Below, piece after piece: positions 36,238 through 44,028 of a DNA stretch of 64,000 nucleotides. The translations under genes and the position numbers were made by a program. How positions within the stretch are numbered: position 1 is the first letter of the stretch; each line of letters begins with the position of its first letter. Where the stretch lies: positions 62,001 through 126,000 of the forward strand of contig NZ_KB849170.1 in the NCBI RefSeq assembly GCF_000367925.1, written 5' to 3'. The DNA comes from Acinetobacter bohemicus ANC 3994. Its GTDB lineage: Bacteria > Pseudomonadota > Gammaproteobacteria > Pseudomonadales > Moraxellaceae. The notes below the pieces were generated by a model. That model was not told the origin of the DNA. It was given only the letters and a program-made list of their open reading frames with translations, and ran no database searches.

Positions 36238-37284
36238 TTAGTCAATCATCTTTAAAGCTACTTCTAATCCTCGTTGTTTTAAGCCCGCCCCTGCACCGAA
36301 CCATGCTGAATCTAAACGATGATCCTGACTCATGGCTCGGCGCTCGTGGTCTGCAAATTCCGTAATGGAACACAGTAAGCCATAAGCGGTGTCTTTAGCT
36401 GAGCTGAGTTCTGCACCGCGACCATGCCCGTTAAACATGGTCATAACTTTAGACATGGCACGGCCATTCGGTTCAGTCTTATTTGCAGCTTTGGTTATGT
36501 GGTTAGCTTGTCTGGCTACATTACGATAGAACTGAATAATGCCTTCGTCTTGCTCCGCCATGCTTAGGCTAGTGTTATTAAACACCGCATCGAAATAAGC
36601 AGCAGCTTCAGTCTGTGTAACTTTACGCTGACTGAGTTGTTTCATTTCATACATGTGCTCGTTCCATGCCCGCACTGAAATCCCCAGTTGCTGTTTGATC
36701 TTCTCTGCATCAAATTTGGTACTGTGTGGCACTTTGACTACGCCTGTAGATGTGCTCTGACCTTTCAGCGCAATCGCTAGAGTGTTATTACATACCACGC
36801 GAATACTGGTGAATTGCGCCGTGGTCGCTAAGGTTCCATCACAAGCAGTCGCCAAGAGAATATAACCATTACTGACATCTTTACCTTTTAAAGCTGAGGT
36901 CTGTTCAGTCTTGGCTAAAGCCCAGAATTTCTTGCCGCCTTTCAATACTCCTGCGGTTTCCAGTTCAAAGCCTGATTGTTCAGTCAGATCACGATAAAAC
37001 TCTAAAATTTCAAGTGGTTGGACTTCCTGATAACGTTGACTGACTACCGATAAAGGGGCATACGTATCAGAACGGTATAAAACCCGTTGTTCTTCATAGG
37101 GCATGATGATGCTTTGCCCACGCTCGTTTTGCGCCATATAGCTGACATTCGAGCTTTCAATCTGCCAGTCCATGCCTGCCTGTTTGGCCCAGACTTCAAT
37201 CGGTTGATTGGGCGTGAGTTGGTTGCCTAGACCATGCCAAGGGGTTTGACCGACATAAGCCATGTTTTCAATTTGATGTGCCAT
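36238..37284 (-). CDS. DUF932 phage/plasmid-like protein
   Basis: A 348-residue protein of the DUF932 (phage/plasmid-like TIGR03299) family. The signature opening is VGQTPWHGLGNQL, followed by LYRSDTYAPLSVVSQRYQEVQP and the core RVVCNNTLAIAL and FNGHGRGAELSSAKDTAYGLL. These proteins are frequent on plasmids, phages and islands and have no established function. It is followed by a good terminator. Its placement argues that this part of the island came from a plasmid or phage. Confidence 0.88.
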   Translation of the reverse strand: MAHQIENMAYVGQTPWHGLGNQLTPNQPIEVWAKQAGMDWQIESSNVSYMAQNERGQSIIMPYEEQRVLYRSDTYAPLSVVSQRYQEVQPLEILEFYRDLTEQSGFELETAGVLKGGKKFWALAKTEQTSALKGKDVSNGYILLATACDGTLATTAQFTSIRVVCNNTLAIALKGQSTSTGVVKVPHSTKFDAEKIKQQLGISVRAWNEHMYEMKQLSQRKVTQTEAAAYFDAVFNNTSLSMAEQDEGIIQFYRNVARQANHITKAANKTEPNGRAMSKVMTMFNGHGRGAELSSAKDTAYGLLCSITEFADHERRAMSQDHRLDSAWFGAGAGLKQRGLEVALKMID

Positions 37285-37395
37285 TGTGAATATTCCTAAA
37301 ATAAAAGTGAAAGATGTAAAGATGCAGAAATGTGCTGTAAGGGTTTAAACAATCCATCTATTTAAAGATGTAACTGTGTAAAGTCTGAGATGCGA

Positions 37396-37695
37396 TTACG
37401 GCATCCATGCAAACTGTTGTTGGCAATCTAAGCAGACATACTGCTCGGCATTGCTGTAGTACTTTTCAAAGTAGTATTGGCTGACGACGACTAGGACGCC
37501 ACCGATGACCACCCCGACCGTGGCGCCAATAAAAGGTGAAACGCCTGCTTTTTTCGCGATCTGCATGCCGAACATCGCCATTTGTGTTGGTGAGATACAG
37601 CGTTGTAACTGTTCGAAATAGTTGGCGTGGGCATTGCCTGAATCGGTCTGTCTGACATGGGTAGACTGACAGTAGGGACATTGAATAAAGGACAT
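37396..37695 (-). CDS. Small zinc-ribbon membrane protein
   Basis: A 99-residue protein with two cysteine pairs, CPYCQ near the N-terminus and CLDCQ near the C-terminus. They could together form one zinc ribbon around a central hydrophobic glycine/valine-rich segment (PFIGATVGVVIGGVLVVVSQYYF), probably a membrane helix or hairpin. No function is recognised. It lies 111 bases upstream of the DUF932 gene in the same direction. Confidence 0.7.
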   Translation of the reverse strand: MSFIQCPYCQSTHVRQTDSGNAHANYFEQLQRCISPTQMAMFGMQIAKKAGVSPFIGATVGVVIGGVLVVVSQYYFEKYYSNAEQYVCLDCQQQFAWMP

Positions 37696-37744
37696 TGATA
37701 TTCCTTGTGAAATGAATTCAGTGCGAAGAGCTGAATTGAGGGCA

Positions 37745-37776
37745 TAAAAAAACCGTGCCCATTGAGGACACGGTTT
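37745..37776 (-). terminator. Terminator after the small lipoprotein gene
   Basis: On the minus strand AAACCGTG pairs with CACGGTTT around an 11-base loop and is followed by a T-run, 38 bases past the stop of the lipoprotein gene at 37815. Confidence 0.75.
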
Positions 37777-37814
37777 GATTTAGTTTTTGCTTTGTCGTTG
37801 AGAGTCGAGGGCCG

Positions 37815-38195
37815 TTATTGGAAGCTATAGCTTGCAGTGCCTTTTTCCGTTTCAACGTCAACACGCACTACATTGTCATAGCCACAGCCTGTTAATTTCA
37901 GTCTTAAACGCAGACCCATTTTAAAATGCTGTGGATATTCCAACGATCGACGATAGCCTTCGTAACTGCATTCACCGTTGTTGATCAGCACATTGGTGAC
38001 ATCAATCGGATCTGCACTATTAGAGCGGATCGTCAATACTGTAGCGGACTGATTTTGGGCATACCAGTTACTAGTATCTTTGACATCTAGTTCTACCGTA
38101 AATGTATTTGGATCAAGGCCAGAACTGCATCCACTCAACAACATTCCTGTCGTTGCAGTTACTGCGAGTAGGATGGGTTTAAAAAATTGCTTCAT
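37815..38195 (-). CDS. Small lipoprotein, unknown function
   Basis: A 126-residue protein with a lipoprotein signal (LLAVTATTGMLLSGC) and a mature beta-rich domain that has two further cysteines (GECSY, TGCGY), possibly a disulfide. The start at 38195 (MKQFFK) leaves room for the AAGGA ribosome site; the ATG 9 bases earlier overlaps it. It lies 11 bases after the preceding gene and is one of three consecutive exported proteins. Confidence 0.72.
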   Translation of the reverse strand: MKQFFKPILLAVTATTGMLLSGCSSGLDPNTFTVELDVKDTSNWYAQNQSATVLTIRSNSADPIDVTNVLINNGECSYEGYRRSLEYPQHFKMGLRLRLKLTGCGYDNVVRVDVETEKGTASYSFQ

Positions 38196-38206
38196 ACATT
38201 TCATCC

Positions 38207-38788
38207 TTAGCAGTAGTTATAGCTCACGCTATAATCGCCCGTATTTAAATCAATACTGACCAGATGAATTTCACAGTCTGTGCCATTATCAAATTTATAA
38301 ACGTAGTAACGATTGCCCGCCTGCTCCGATTCCAGCGCTCCATGTTCCTGCAAGCTGAAGTCTTTCACTGATTTGCCTGTATCTTTTGCGGCTTTGGCGA
38401 AGACATAGCGTTGATACTTGTCTATGTTGTCCTGCTCAAACTGAGGCAGTTCGTCATAAGGCAGCATCGACAGTAAGGTATCGACAGACTTTAAGTTTTT
38501 ATCAAACTCAAAACTCAGCAATTCAGGTTCATGGTCTGCTGGACTCAGACTCTTGCTTCCCGTGGTCAATTCTTTGACATCGATGCCATCCACTTCCGCT
38601 GCGGGAATCTCGGTTGAGGCTGGTTCTGAACTGGCAGATTCCAAAGGCTGTGCAGAGCTAGCCTCAGAAGTGCTGGCTTGAACAGTTTTTTCAGTTACAT
38701 GCTTGGGGCTAAAGAAATAGAAACCTGCAATGCTGATCAAGGTCAGGGCTAAGATTGTCGCCAAGCCTAATATGGTTTTTTGGTTCAT
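38207..38788 (-). CDS. Membrane-anchored hypothetical protein (193 aa)
   Basis: One N-terminal membrane helix (ILGLATILALTLISIAGFYFF) is followed by a Ser/Ala/Glu-rich linker (about 35-65) and a C-terminal domain ending in SIDLNTGDYSVSYNYC. The domain faces the periplasm by the positive-inside rule. I recognise no family. It lies between two other exported proteins in one direction with short spacers, so the three are probably cotranscribed. Confidence 0.7.
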   Translation of the reverse strand: MNQKTILGLATILALTLISIAGFYFFSPKHVTEKTVQASTSEASSAQPLESASSEPASTEIPAAEVDGIDVKELTTGSKSLSPADHEPELLSFEFDKNLKSVDTLLSMLPYDELPQFEQDNIDKYQRYVFAKAAKDTGKSVKDFSLQEHGALESEQAGNRYYVYKFDNGTDCEIHLVSIDLNTGDYSVSYNYC

Positions 38789-38806
38789 CTCAAATGCTCC
38801 CCGTCT

Positions 38807-39073
38807 TTAGTTGGGTACAGTGACTTGACCATTCTGAGCATTAAAGTGAACAAAGCGCGGACAACCACCCTGAAAGTTCACCGTGAAATTACGCCAACCA
38901 CGGTTGCCCGGATTGGTTTTATACATGCACTGATACACCCCGCCACCCAAATTGCGGGCTTTAACAAAGTAGGCTTCACTGGCTTGCGCAAACCAGCCTG
39001 CCTGCGCCAATGATGCACCTGCAAGTAGTGATGAAATAAGGGCAGTTTTTAGGAAGGTTTTAAACATAATCAT
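38807..39073 (-). CDS. Small secreted protein (88 aa)
   Basis: It has a clean Sec signal peptide (FLKTALISSLLAGASLAQA) and a mature part of about 60 residues with two cysteines (YQCMYK and GGCPRF) that could form a disulfide. The start may be 39073 or the ATG at 39067. No family is recognised. It is the first gene of the envelope group. Confidence 0.72.
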   Translation of the reverse strand: MIMFKTFLKTALISSLLAGASLAQAGWFAQASEAYFVKARNLGGGVYQCMYKTNPGNRGWRNFTVNFQGGCPRFVHFNAQNGQVTVPN

Positions 39074-39427
39074 TTTCTCTTTTTATAGGCATCACTCGTC
39101 TTGGTCTCAATCAGACGCAGTGCTCCCCATGCATGAATGTTGGAATGAATATCAATGTTTTTTTGAAGTGTTATAGACGATAAAGCACACGGATCTATGA
39201 CCCTCAAAACAGCATGAGAGATTCATCTTCATATCGGTAATATGTACTTAAAAAAGTTTTATTCTTAGAAAGGCATCGACACAGCTATGCATTGACTGCA
39301 CAGCATCAGGTCTAATCACCCAACGGTACAAACATGAAAAAAGAGAAATATAAAAGACGGTCTTGATGTAAGCGCATGGCGTACTCCTAGATGGTTTAGA
39401 AGTTCTACCAAGTCACTGTCAAATGAT
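39074..39427. other. Divergent intergenic region in the island
   Basis: About 350 bases between the minus-strand envelope genes and the plus-strand right half. No gene is supported; only a 10-codon frame (MKKEKYKRRS) is seen at 39334. It should hold the promoter for the envelope genes. Confidence 0.4.
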
Positions 39428-39536
39428 GGTGGCAGAACGAGAAAGGGTTGACAGACCAGTCATCTAGGAACTGGCACGCACAAGGCGTCCCTCCCTCGCC
39501 CTACCGCAACGAAGGGGGACGAACGAGTTCGCCACC
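39428..39536 (+). ncRNA. Candidate structured RNA or DNA element
   Basis: About 109 bases that are clearly more GC-rich than the surroundings and fold on themselves. The outer arms GGTGGCAGAAC (39428-39438) and GTTCGCCACC (39527-39536) pair with one bulge. Inside are a CCAGT/ACTGG hairpin and an imperfect GTCCCTCCCTCG/CGAAGGGGGAC hairpin, giving a three-way-junction shape. No named RNA family is recognised. It could also be a replication or transfer origin. The strand is a guess from the direction of the following genes. Confidence 0.4.
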
Positions 39537-39651
39537 AAAAAATTACTTTTTTGATGTGCTAGATGATAACGGTCTGTCAAAACCGACTGACGATGTAGGT
39601 CAGCAGGCTAAGGATAATCTGCGGATTGTAGAGCGTCAAGCAATCAGCTAA
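39448..39651 (+). CDS. Possible 67-aa protein overlapping the structured element
   Basis: The frame opens at a TTG preceded by AGAAAGGG and ends with a protein-like, acidic stretch (KNYFFDVLDDNGLSKPTDDV and on to RIVERQAIS). The first 30 residues come from the hairpin-rich sequence and look less like a protein. Either the real gene starts later, near 39555, or the whole frame is chance. No family is recognised. Confidence 0.35.
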   Translation: MTDQSSRNWHAQGVPPSPYRNEGGRTSSPPKNYFFDVLDDNGLSKPTDDVGQQAKDNLRIVERQAIS

Positions 39652-39755
39652 TACGTAAAAAATTAATGTTATATTGCATCATTTGTAGTATTGAAACCTT
39701 AGCTCTTTTTCTGCATATTAATCCAACTAAAATTTTTAATTAAGGGGGATTAAAC

Positions 39756-39902
39756 ATGAAACAAGATCTAAATCTTGAACAGCAAGAAGAAGATTACAAA
39801 GAAGCTCGCGAAAATGAGATTCAAAAAATTGCTGAATCCGACAATGTTTCATATGAAGTTGCTGCTCAAACTTGGGAAGACCTTCATAGCTCAGGTGAAT
39901 AA
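39756..39902 (+). CDS. Small acidic protein (48 aa)
   Basis: ATG 39756 sits behind a strong AAGGGGG ribosome site and opens 48 codons: MKQDLNLEQQEEDYKEAREN and onward, ending HSSGE. The protein is very acidic and helical. An independent terminator follows 11 bases after the stop, so the gene forms its own transcription unit. It could be a DNA mimic or regulator, which is only a guess. Confidence 0.6.
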   Translation: MKQDLNLEQQEEDYKEARENEIQKIAESDNVSYEVAAQTWEDLHSSGE

Positions 39903-39913
39903 AAATCAAAAAT

Positions 39914-39937
39914 AGCCCTATCATCTAGGGCTTTTTT
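39914..39937 (+). terminator. Terminator after the 48-aa gene
   Basis: AGCCCTA/TAGGGCT stem with a five-base TCATC loop and a T-run. Confidence 0.82.
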
Positions 39938-40057
39938 AGGCCTTCAACTTTAGAAAAGACACGGCGTTAACGCTTTTTTAGTTATAAGTGTCTTACACTC
40001 AATTTAATGACTTTTAAGCTAAAATAGTTAAGTATGTACAACTATTGAAGCCAGATT

Positions 40058-41203
40058 ATGCGTATTAAAAATAAACAAAAGAAGCCAGACAACATAACAG
40101 ATCAATTTGAAAAATTAGAAAGACCAGATCCAACTGAAGCCGATCTAAAATTAGCTGAAAAAAATTTTAGAGCTTTTCTAAAAGAGATGTCATTACAACA
40201 AAGTCCCTGTATCTCTGAACTGCACCAGATCAAGACCACTTATAAAGATATAAAAGAAACAAAAATACTTACCCAAATTGAAATTGTGTATTCAGGTAAA
40301 AGCTACCCCTACAATTTTCTAAATATTAGAGGTACATTAATCCCAGACTACTTGCATAAAGAAATTTTCCAATGCAACTTTCTCGATGTAGAGATAATGC
40401 GTGCAGGTACATACAATTCCAAAAATAGCATTATCCAATTATTTACAGGCATAGTTATAATTTTTTCGACTTGTATCAAATCAATTTTAGTAGAAGTGGT
40501 TGATCCGACAATTACCATAGAAGCGAGCTTACAACGCTGCCAAGAAATTATTGATACATATGAGGAAGACCGTCATAAGTCAATACTTTCTATTTTCGAG
40601 TATCTAGCAAAAGCCATAGACATATACGAAAAACTTGATTTGCTTGATTCCTTTATCAAAGATCCAGAGGGTGCTAAAAAGCAATACAAAAATGAGCCTT
40701 GTTTTATAGATAAATTAAAGTCTTATCGCGAATCAATGTATATAGATTCAGGCATTCACTTAGAACAAGCTATAAATGAATGTATTGCGCTTGGTCTTTT
40801 TAAACAATACCAAAGATCTTCGACATCAAATAAAAAAATAGAGAATATACCAGTTATATGTGAAGGACATACTTTGTTAAACAATACAAAGTTACTTAAA
40901 AAACTAAATGGCTCATCATTAAATATTGAGGGTAATTTAAAAAAGAAACACAATTTTGAAGCTATTGATCACAAAATTTTAGAACTTCTCAAGCAAGACA
41001 AATTCAAGAATAAATATAAAAGCAAGAATGCAGCTGCTGAGAAAATAGCAGATGAGATTGCAAAGGAAATTGAGGTTTTCATGAATAATGACCGAAACCA
41101 CAATAACCACAATCAGTACATTAAGCTAGAGAACTTACCAACCAGAATACTTAAACTCATCAACAAAAATCCTGACCTTTACGAGCAAATAATCCATAAG
41201 TAA
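40058..41203 (+). CDS. Unknown 381-aa island protein
   Basis: I do not recognise it. It begins with a lysine-rich tail (MRIKNKQKKPD) and a charged helix, followed by a mixed region (about 60-130) containing one hydrophobic stretch (IIQLFTGIVIIFSTCIKSILV, about 125-145) that could be a membrane or buried helix. The C-terminal third (about 270-381) is lysine/asparagine-rich and helical. It is visibly more AT-rich than the core genes, indicating recent transfer. It stands alone between a terminator and the replication gene. Confidence 0.65.
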   Translation: MRIKNKQKKPDNITDQFEKLERPDPTEADLKLAEKNFRAFLKEMSLQQSPCISELHQIKTTYKDIKETKILTQIEIVYSGKSYPYNFLNIRGTLIPDYLHKEIFQCNFLDVEIMRAGTYNSKNSIIQLFTGIVIIFSTCIKSILVEVVDPTITIEASLQRCQEIIDTYEEDRHKSILSIFEYLAKAIDIYEKLDLLDSFIKDPEGAKKQYKNEPCFIDKLKSYRESMYIDSGIHLEQAINECIALGLFKQYQRSSTSNKKIENIPVICEGHTLLNNTKLLKKLNGSSLNIEGNLKKKHNFEAIDHKILELLKQDKFKNKYKSKNAAAEKIADEIAKEIEVFMNNDRNHNNHNQYIKLENLPTRILKLINKNPDLYEQIIHK

Positions 41204-41371
41204 CTGATTTTAATGTTGAATAAGTTTTTTTAAATTACTTGGACGGCTCATTATTAATTTTTCAATCAAGTGTAAATTTACTGTCATTGGATAGTGTCCT
41301 TTCTGCTTCAAGGTAGCTATTCAATTTAATGGGCTTTTCCCATAACTAATCCAAAATTTAGGACAGTAAGT

Positions 41372-41620
41372 ATGTACACCGCAATATTTAAAAAACCTTC
41401 GGGTTCATCGCTTAATCAAAGTATAAAACCTCGATCAGGCCGAGCTTCTGGATTAAGGATAATATTACTATTAAGTATATATTATCCCAATAAGCATACT
41501 AATTATCATCTGGGTAGTTTGTATATACCAATTCCAGTAGTGTTATACAAAACACTACTGATTATTAATCAGTATAGATTTAACTGCTATAAAGCTAAGG
41601 GGTACACTCATGCCTCTTAA
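41372..41620 (+). CDS. Doubtful 82-aa frame upstream of the replication gene
   Basis: ATG 41372 has an AGGACA site 8 bases upstream, and the frame overlaps the next start by 11 bases, which favours a real gene. However, the middle is made from an inverted repeat and AT-rich sequence and resembles no family. It may instead be the leader or origin region of the replication gene. Confidence 0.25.
   Translation: MYTAIFKKPSGSSLNQSIKPRSGRASGLRIILLLSIYYPNKHTNYHLGSLYIPIPVVLYKTLLIINQYRFNCYKAKGYTHAS
41535..41560. repeat. Perfect 10-bp inverted repeat upstream of the Gp2-like gene
   Basis: CAGTAGTGTT and AACACTACTG with a six-base ATACAA loop, 50 bases before the replication-gene start. No T-run follows, so it is not a simple terminator. 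Its position suits a rolling-circle origin hairpin or an autoregulatory operator. Confidence 0.6.
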
Positions 41621-41807
41621 ATCTTACAAACCTCAGACACCTGTGATTGTTTATCCTCTCATTAGCGATGGTGCATTTGAACTTCTGCCATCATCAGAGA
41701 TTGAACAGACCATTTTATATCGTGACCACCGATTGAAATGTATGCTCAATATAGTGTCATTCGTCAGGGAATGTTTAAACGCAAAGCGAATTTGCAGCCA
41801 AAGTTGA
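41610..41807 (+). pseudogene. 5' part of a frameshifted Gp2/YagK-type gene
   Basis: ATG 41610 has a good AAGGGG ribosome site and encodes 65 residues ending in VRECLNAKRICSQS. Shifting by one base near 41785 gives ...CLNAK followed by EFAAKVEPDDFNVFKGFF, which is continuous with the next open frame. Together they would make a protein of about 390 residues. So either the gene has suffered a single-base indel here or the break is a sequencing error. Confidence 0.65.
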
Positions 41808-41868
41808 ACCCGATGATTTCAACGTATTTAAGGGCTTCTTTTACTACGCTCAGTGGATAAGACCATTT

Positions 41869-42786
41869 GTGCCTGTCTTTGATGATATTACAGGCATTGA
41901 TCTTAATTACCTGAAAGACTTTATAGTCTGTGAAGAAATATTATGTTTCTTCAAAGCAAAAGAACTTTTAAATACCGAATTAGATCTGATTGGGTTATTT
42001 GAACAACCAAATTCCCAACCTCTTGTACATATACAGCCAAGAGCAGATTTATTAAATCAATTCGTTCAACTGATTCGTGAGCAAATGGGTAGCACTATAG
42101 TAAAAAATGTTATCCGAAAACGTGAGGAAAAGGCTAAACAAAACTTAAAGTCTTGTCGTAAAGCGATAAACCAATGCTTTGCCAAATTCAGCAAACTTTT
42201 GGTTATACGTGTTGATTTTGCCTTTAAGCCACCTTTAGAGAACTTAACCCCTTATTGTCCAGATGAACTACAACACCCCTTTCATTCTGAAAATGCCTTG
42301 CAATCTTTAAAAGAGCTAATTGCACAGTTATTACGGAATAGAAGGCATAACAAAATATTGAACCAAATCAAGGGTTATATTTTGAAGTTTGAACATGGGT
42401 TAAAAAAGGGCTTTCACGTCCACGCTCTGTTTTTTATGGATGGTAATTTATATCAAAGTGATGGGTATTTTGCACATGAAATTACCAAGTACTGGAAAAA
42501 GCTTACGAACGATCAAGGCTGCACCTATAACTGCCACATGGCAAAAGACAAATACAAAACTCTATGTATAGGAATGATTGACCACACAGATACCGCAAAG
42601 CAAAAGGCGTTAGATGATTGTGTTCAATATTTCTGTAAAAAGGAACAGTACTTCATGTTTAACAAACTAAATAGCGTTAGAACAATTCAAATTAGTCAGC
42701 CACCTCAACGACGCTCTAATGCTGGTCGTCCAAGAAAAGCTGTTAACACAACTTTGTTGAATAGCAAAGATAAGGGGGATTTCTAA
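41869..42786 (+). CDS. Gp2/YagK-YfjJ-type replication protein, main open part
   Basis: A 305-residue frame (GTG start as listed; the real protein likely begins at 41610). It carries features I associate with the inovirus Gp2/YagK-YfjJ family: LLVIRVDFAF, a His-rich strand FHVHALFF (HUH-like metal site), CTYNCHMAKDKY, and DCVQYFCKKEQYF with candidate nucleophilic tyrosines. Members are thought to start replication of filamentous phages, satellites or plasmids. The C-terminus is a basic QRRSNAGRPRK tail. Its stop overlaps the next start by one base (TAATG). A possible frameshift separates it from its ribosome site. Confidence 0.7.
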   Translation: MPVFDDITGIDLNYLKDFIVCEEILCFFKAKELLNTELDLIGLFEQPNSQPLVHIQPRADLLNQFVQLIREQMGSTIVKNVIRKREEKAKQNLKSCRKAINQCFAKFSKLLVIRVDFAFKPPLENLTPYCPDELQHPFHSENALQSLKELIAQLLRNRRHNKILNQIKGYILKFEHGLKKGFHVHALFFMDGNLYQSDGYFAHEITKYWKKLTNDQGCTYNCHMAKDKYKTLCIGMIDHTDTAKQKALDDCVQYFCKKEQYFMFNKLNSVRTIQISQPPQRRSNAGRPRKAVNTTLLNSKDKGDF

Positions 42787-43736
42787 TGTTGACTAAGAGA
42801 GATCTTTCAGTAGCTCATACTGCATATTTTTGTAGCACTGGTGCACGATTAGCACTATCACATCCAAGTCCATCTGATATTTATCAAGCAACATCACTTA
42901 TTGGAAAAGCATCTGCTAAAAGCATTGAAAAAGCCCTTAAAGGCTCAAATGTCGCTATTATGCAAGCAATACAAACAATTCCTTGGCTGAATAATGCACC
43001 ATGGTTTAATGGCAATATGTTAAATATTAGCCTGAATCCATATAATGCAAACTTAGGTAATCTAGCTTATGAGCATGGCTTAATTCAGCAAAATCAAACT
43101 GCTACCATTAATCCACTTGCTGTATCTTATTTATCTGAGCATTTCCAATATCGCATACAAACTATTGAATTTACTAAGAGCCTTATCGAATGGTCTAAGC
43201 CTTTTGAAGGCTCAAAGCAAGAATTGGATACAACATTTCGAAATATTGAAAGAAGCTCTTCTGGTTTTGAGCTTCAAGAGTTCTGCCTTAATTATGATAC
43301 GGATCAAAATAATACTATACATCTTAATGGGTTAGAGAAATTTATCAGTAATGAACTAAAAATTCAGCTGAATCAGATCGAGCCTGATAAATGTTTAGCC
43401 ATTTTGTTAAAGAAAGAACCTTGTTTAAACAAGCGCATGAATTTGCGCTATATCGTGATCTTGCAGAAAGATTACATTGATGAACCATCAGGGTTTACAG
43501 ACCTAAGCTTCTTTCAAAGTATAAAAAATACTGTTGAATCAAATAGCTGCTATTACTTCAACTATGATTCTGGATGCCTAAATGGGTTTCTTGCTAACAA
43601 CCGTTTTAGTAAGAAAAACCCAAATTATAGGGAGCGTATCAGATGCCTAAAAAGCTATCTTATAGGTACAGATGCATTATATAGAGTAGATGGACTACAG
43701 ACTTCTCTTGAGATTTTGTACTCAAAATTTGTCTAA
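42786..43736 (+). CDS. Unknown 316-aa protein coupled to the replication gene
   Basis: Start and the preceding stop share a base (TAATG), so it is translated with the Gp2-like protein. The N-terminal part looks helical (SLIGKASAKSIEKALKGSNVAIMQAI); the C-terminal part has strands and aromatic residues (SCYYFNYDSGCLNGFLANNRF). No membrane helix or known motif is seen. The position suggests a replication partner or packaging factor, but I cannot assign it. Confidence 0.65.
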   Translation: MLTKRDLSVAHTAYFCSTGARLALSHPSPSDIYQATSLIGKASAKSIEKALKGSNVAIMQAIQTIPWLNNAPWFNGNMLNISLNPYNANLGNLAYEHGLIQQNQTATINPLAVSYLSEHFQYRIQTIEFTKSLIEWSKPFEGSKQELDTTFRNIERSSSGFELQEFCLNYDTDQNNTIHLNGLEKFISNELKIQLNQIEPDKCLAILLKKEPCLNKRMNLRYIVILQKDYIDEPSGFTDLSFFQSIKNTVESNSCYYFNYDSGCLNGFLANNRFSKKNPNYRERIRCLKSYLIGTDALYRVDGLQTSLEILYSKFV

Positions 43737-43755
43737 TAGGATTGAAAATCTAATA

Positions 43756-44028
43756 ATGGGAATGTTTCAGCTTACCACTGCTGACTACCTATTTATGAAA
43801 TATCGCTCTATGACCATTGAACTGATGACAATAGTTTCCGACTATTACCCTCATCTTAGTAAAGCTGAAGCACTGAGAAAGGCGAATAATCAAGAATTCC
43901 CTTTCTCAGTGTTTAAAATAGATCAAAGTAAACGTGCACCTTTTTTGGTGCACATTAAAGATCTAGCAGATATTTTAGACAGTAAGTATTCAGAAGCTTC
44001 AAAAGATTATGCTACGTTTCATCGATGA
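43756..44028 (+). CDS. PrtN-like activator
   Basis: A 90-residue protein matching the pyocin activator PrtN pattern: an N-terminal strand-helix TTADYLFMKYRS, then IVSDYYPHLSKAEALRKANNQEFPFSVFKIDQSKRAPFLVHIKDLADILD. This resembles PrtN, a MerR/excisionase-like winged-helix fold. I start it at 43756, although no ribosome site is strong. It overlaps the convergent integrase by 17 bases. It probably activates island genes or works as the recombination directionality factor. Confidence 0.75.
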   Translation: MGMFQLTTADYLFMKYRSMTIELMTIVSDYYPHLSKAEALRKANNQEFPFSVFKIDQSKRAPFLVHIKDLADILDSKYSEASKDYATFHR

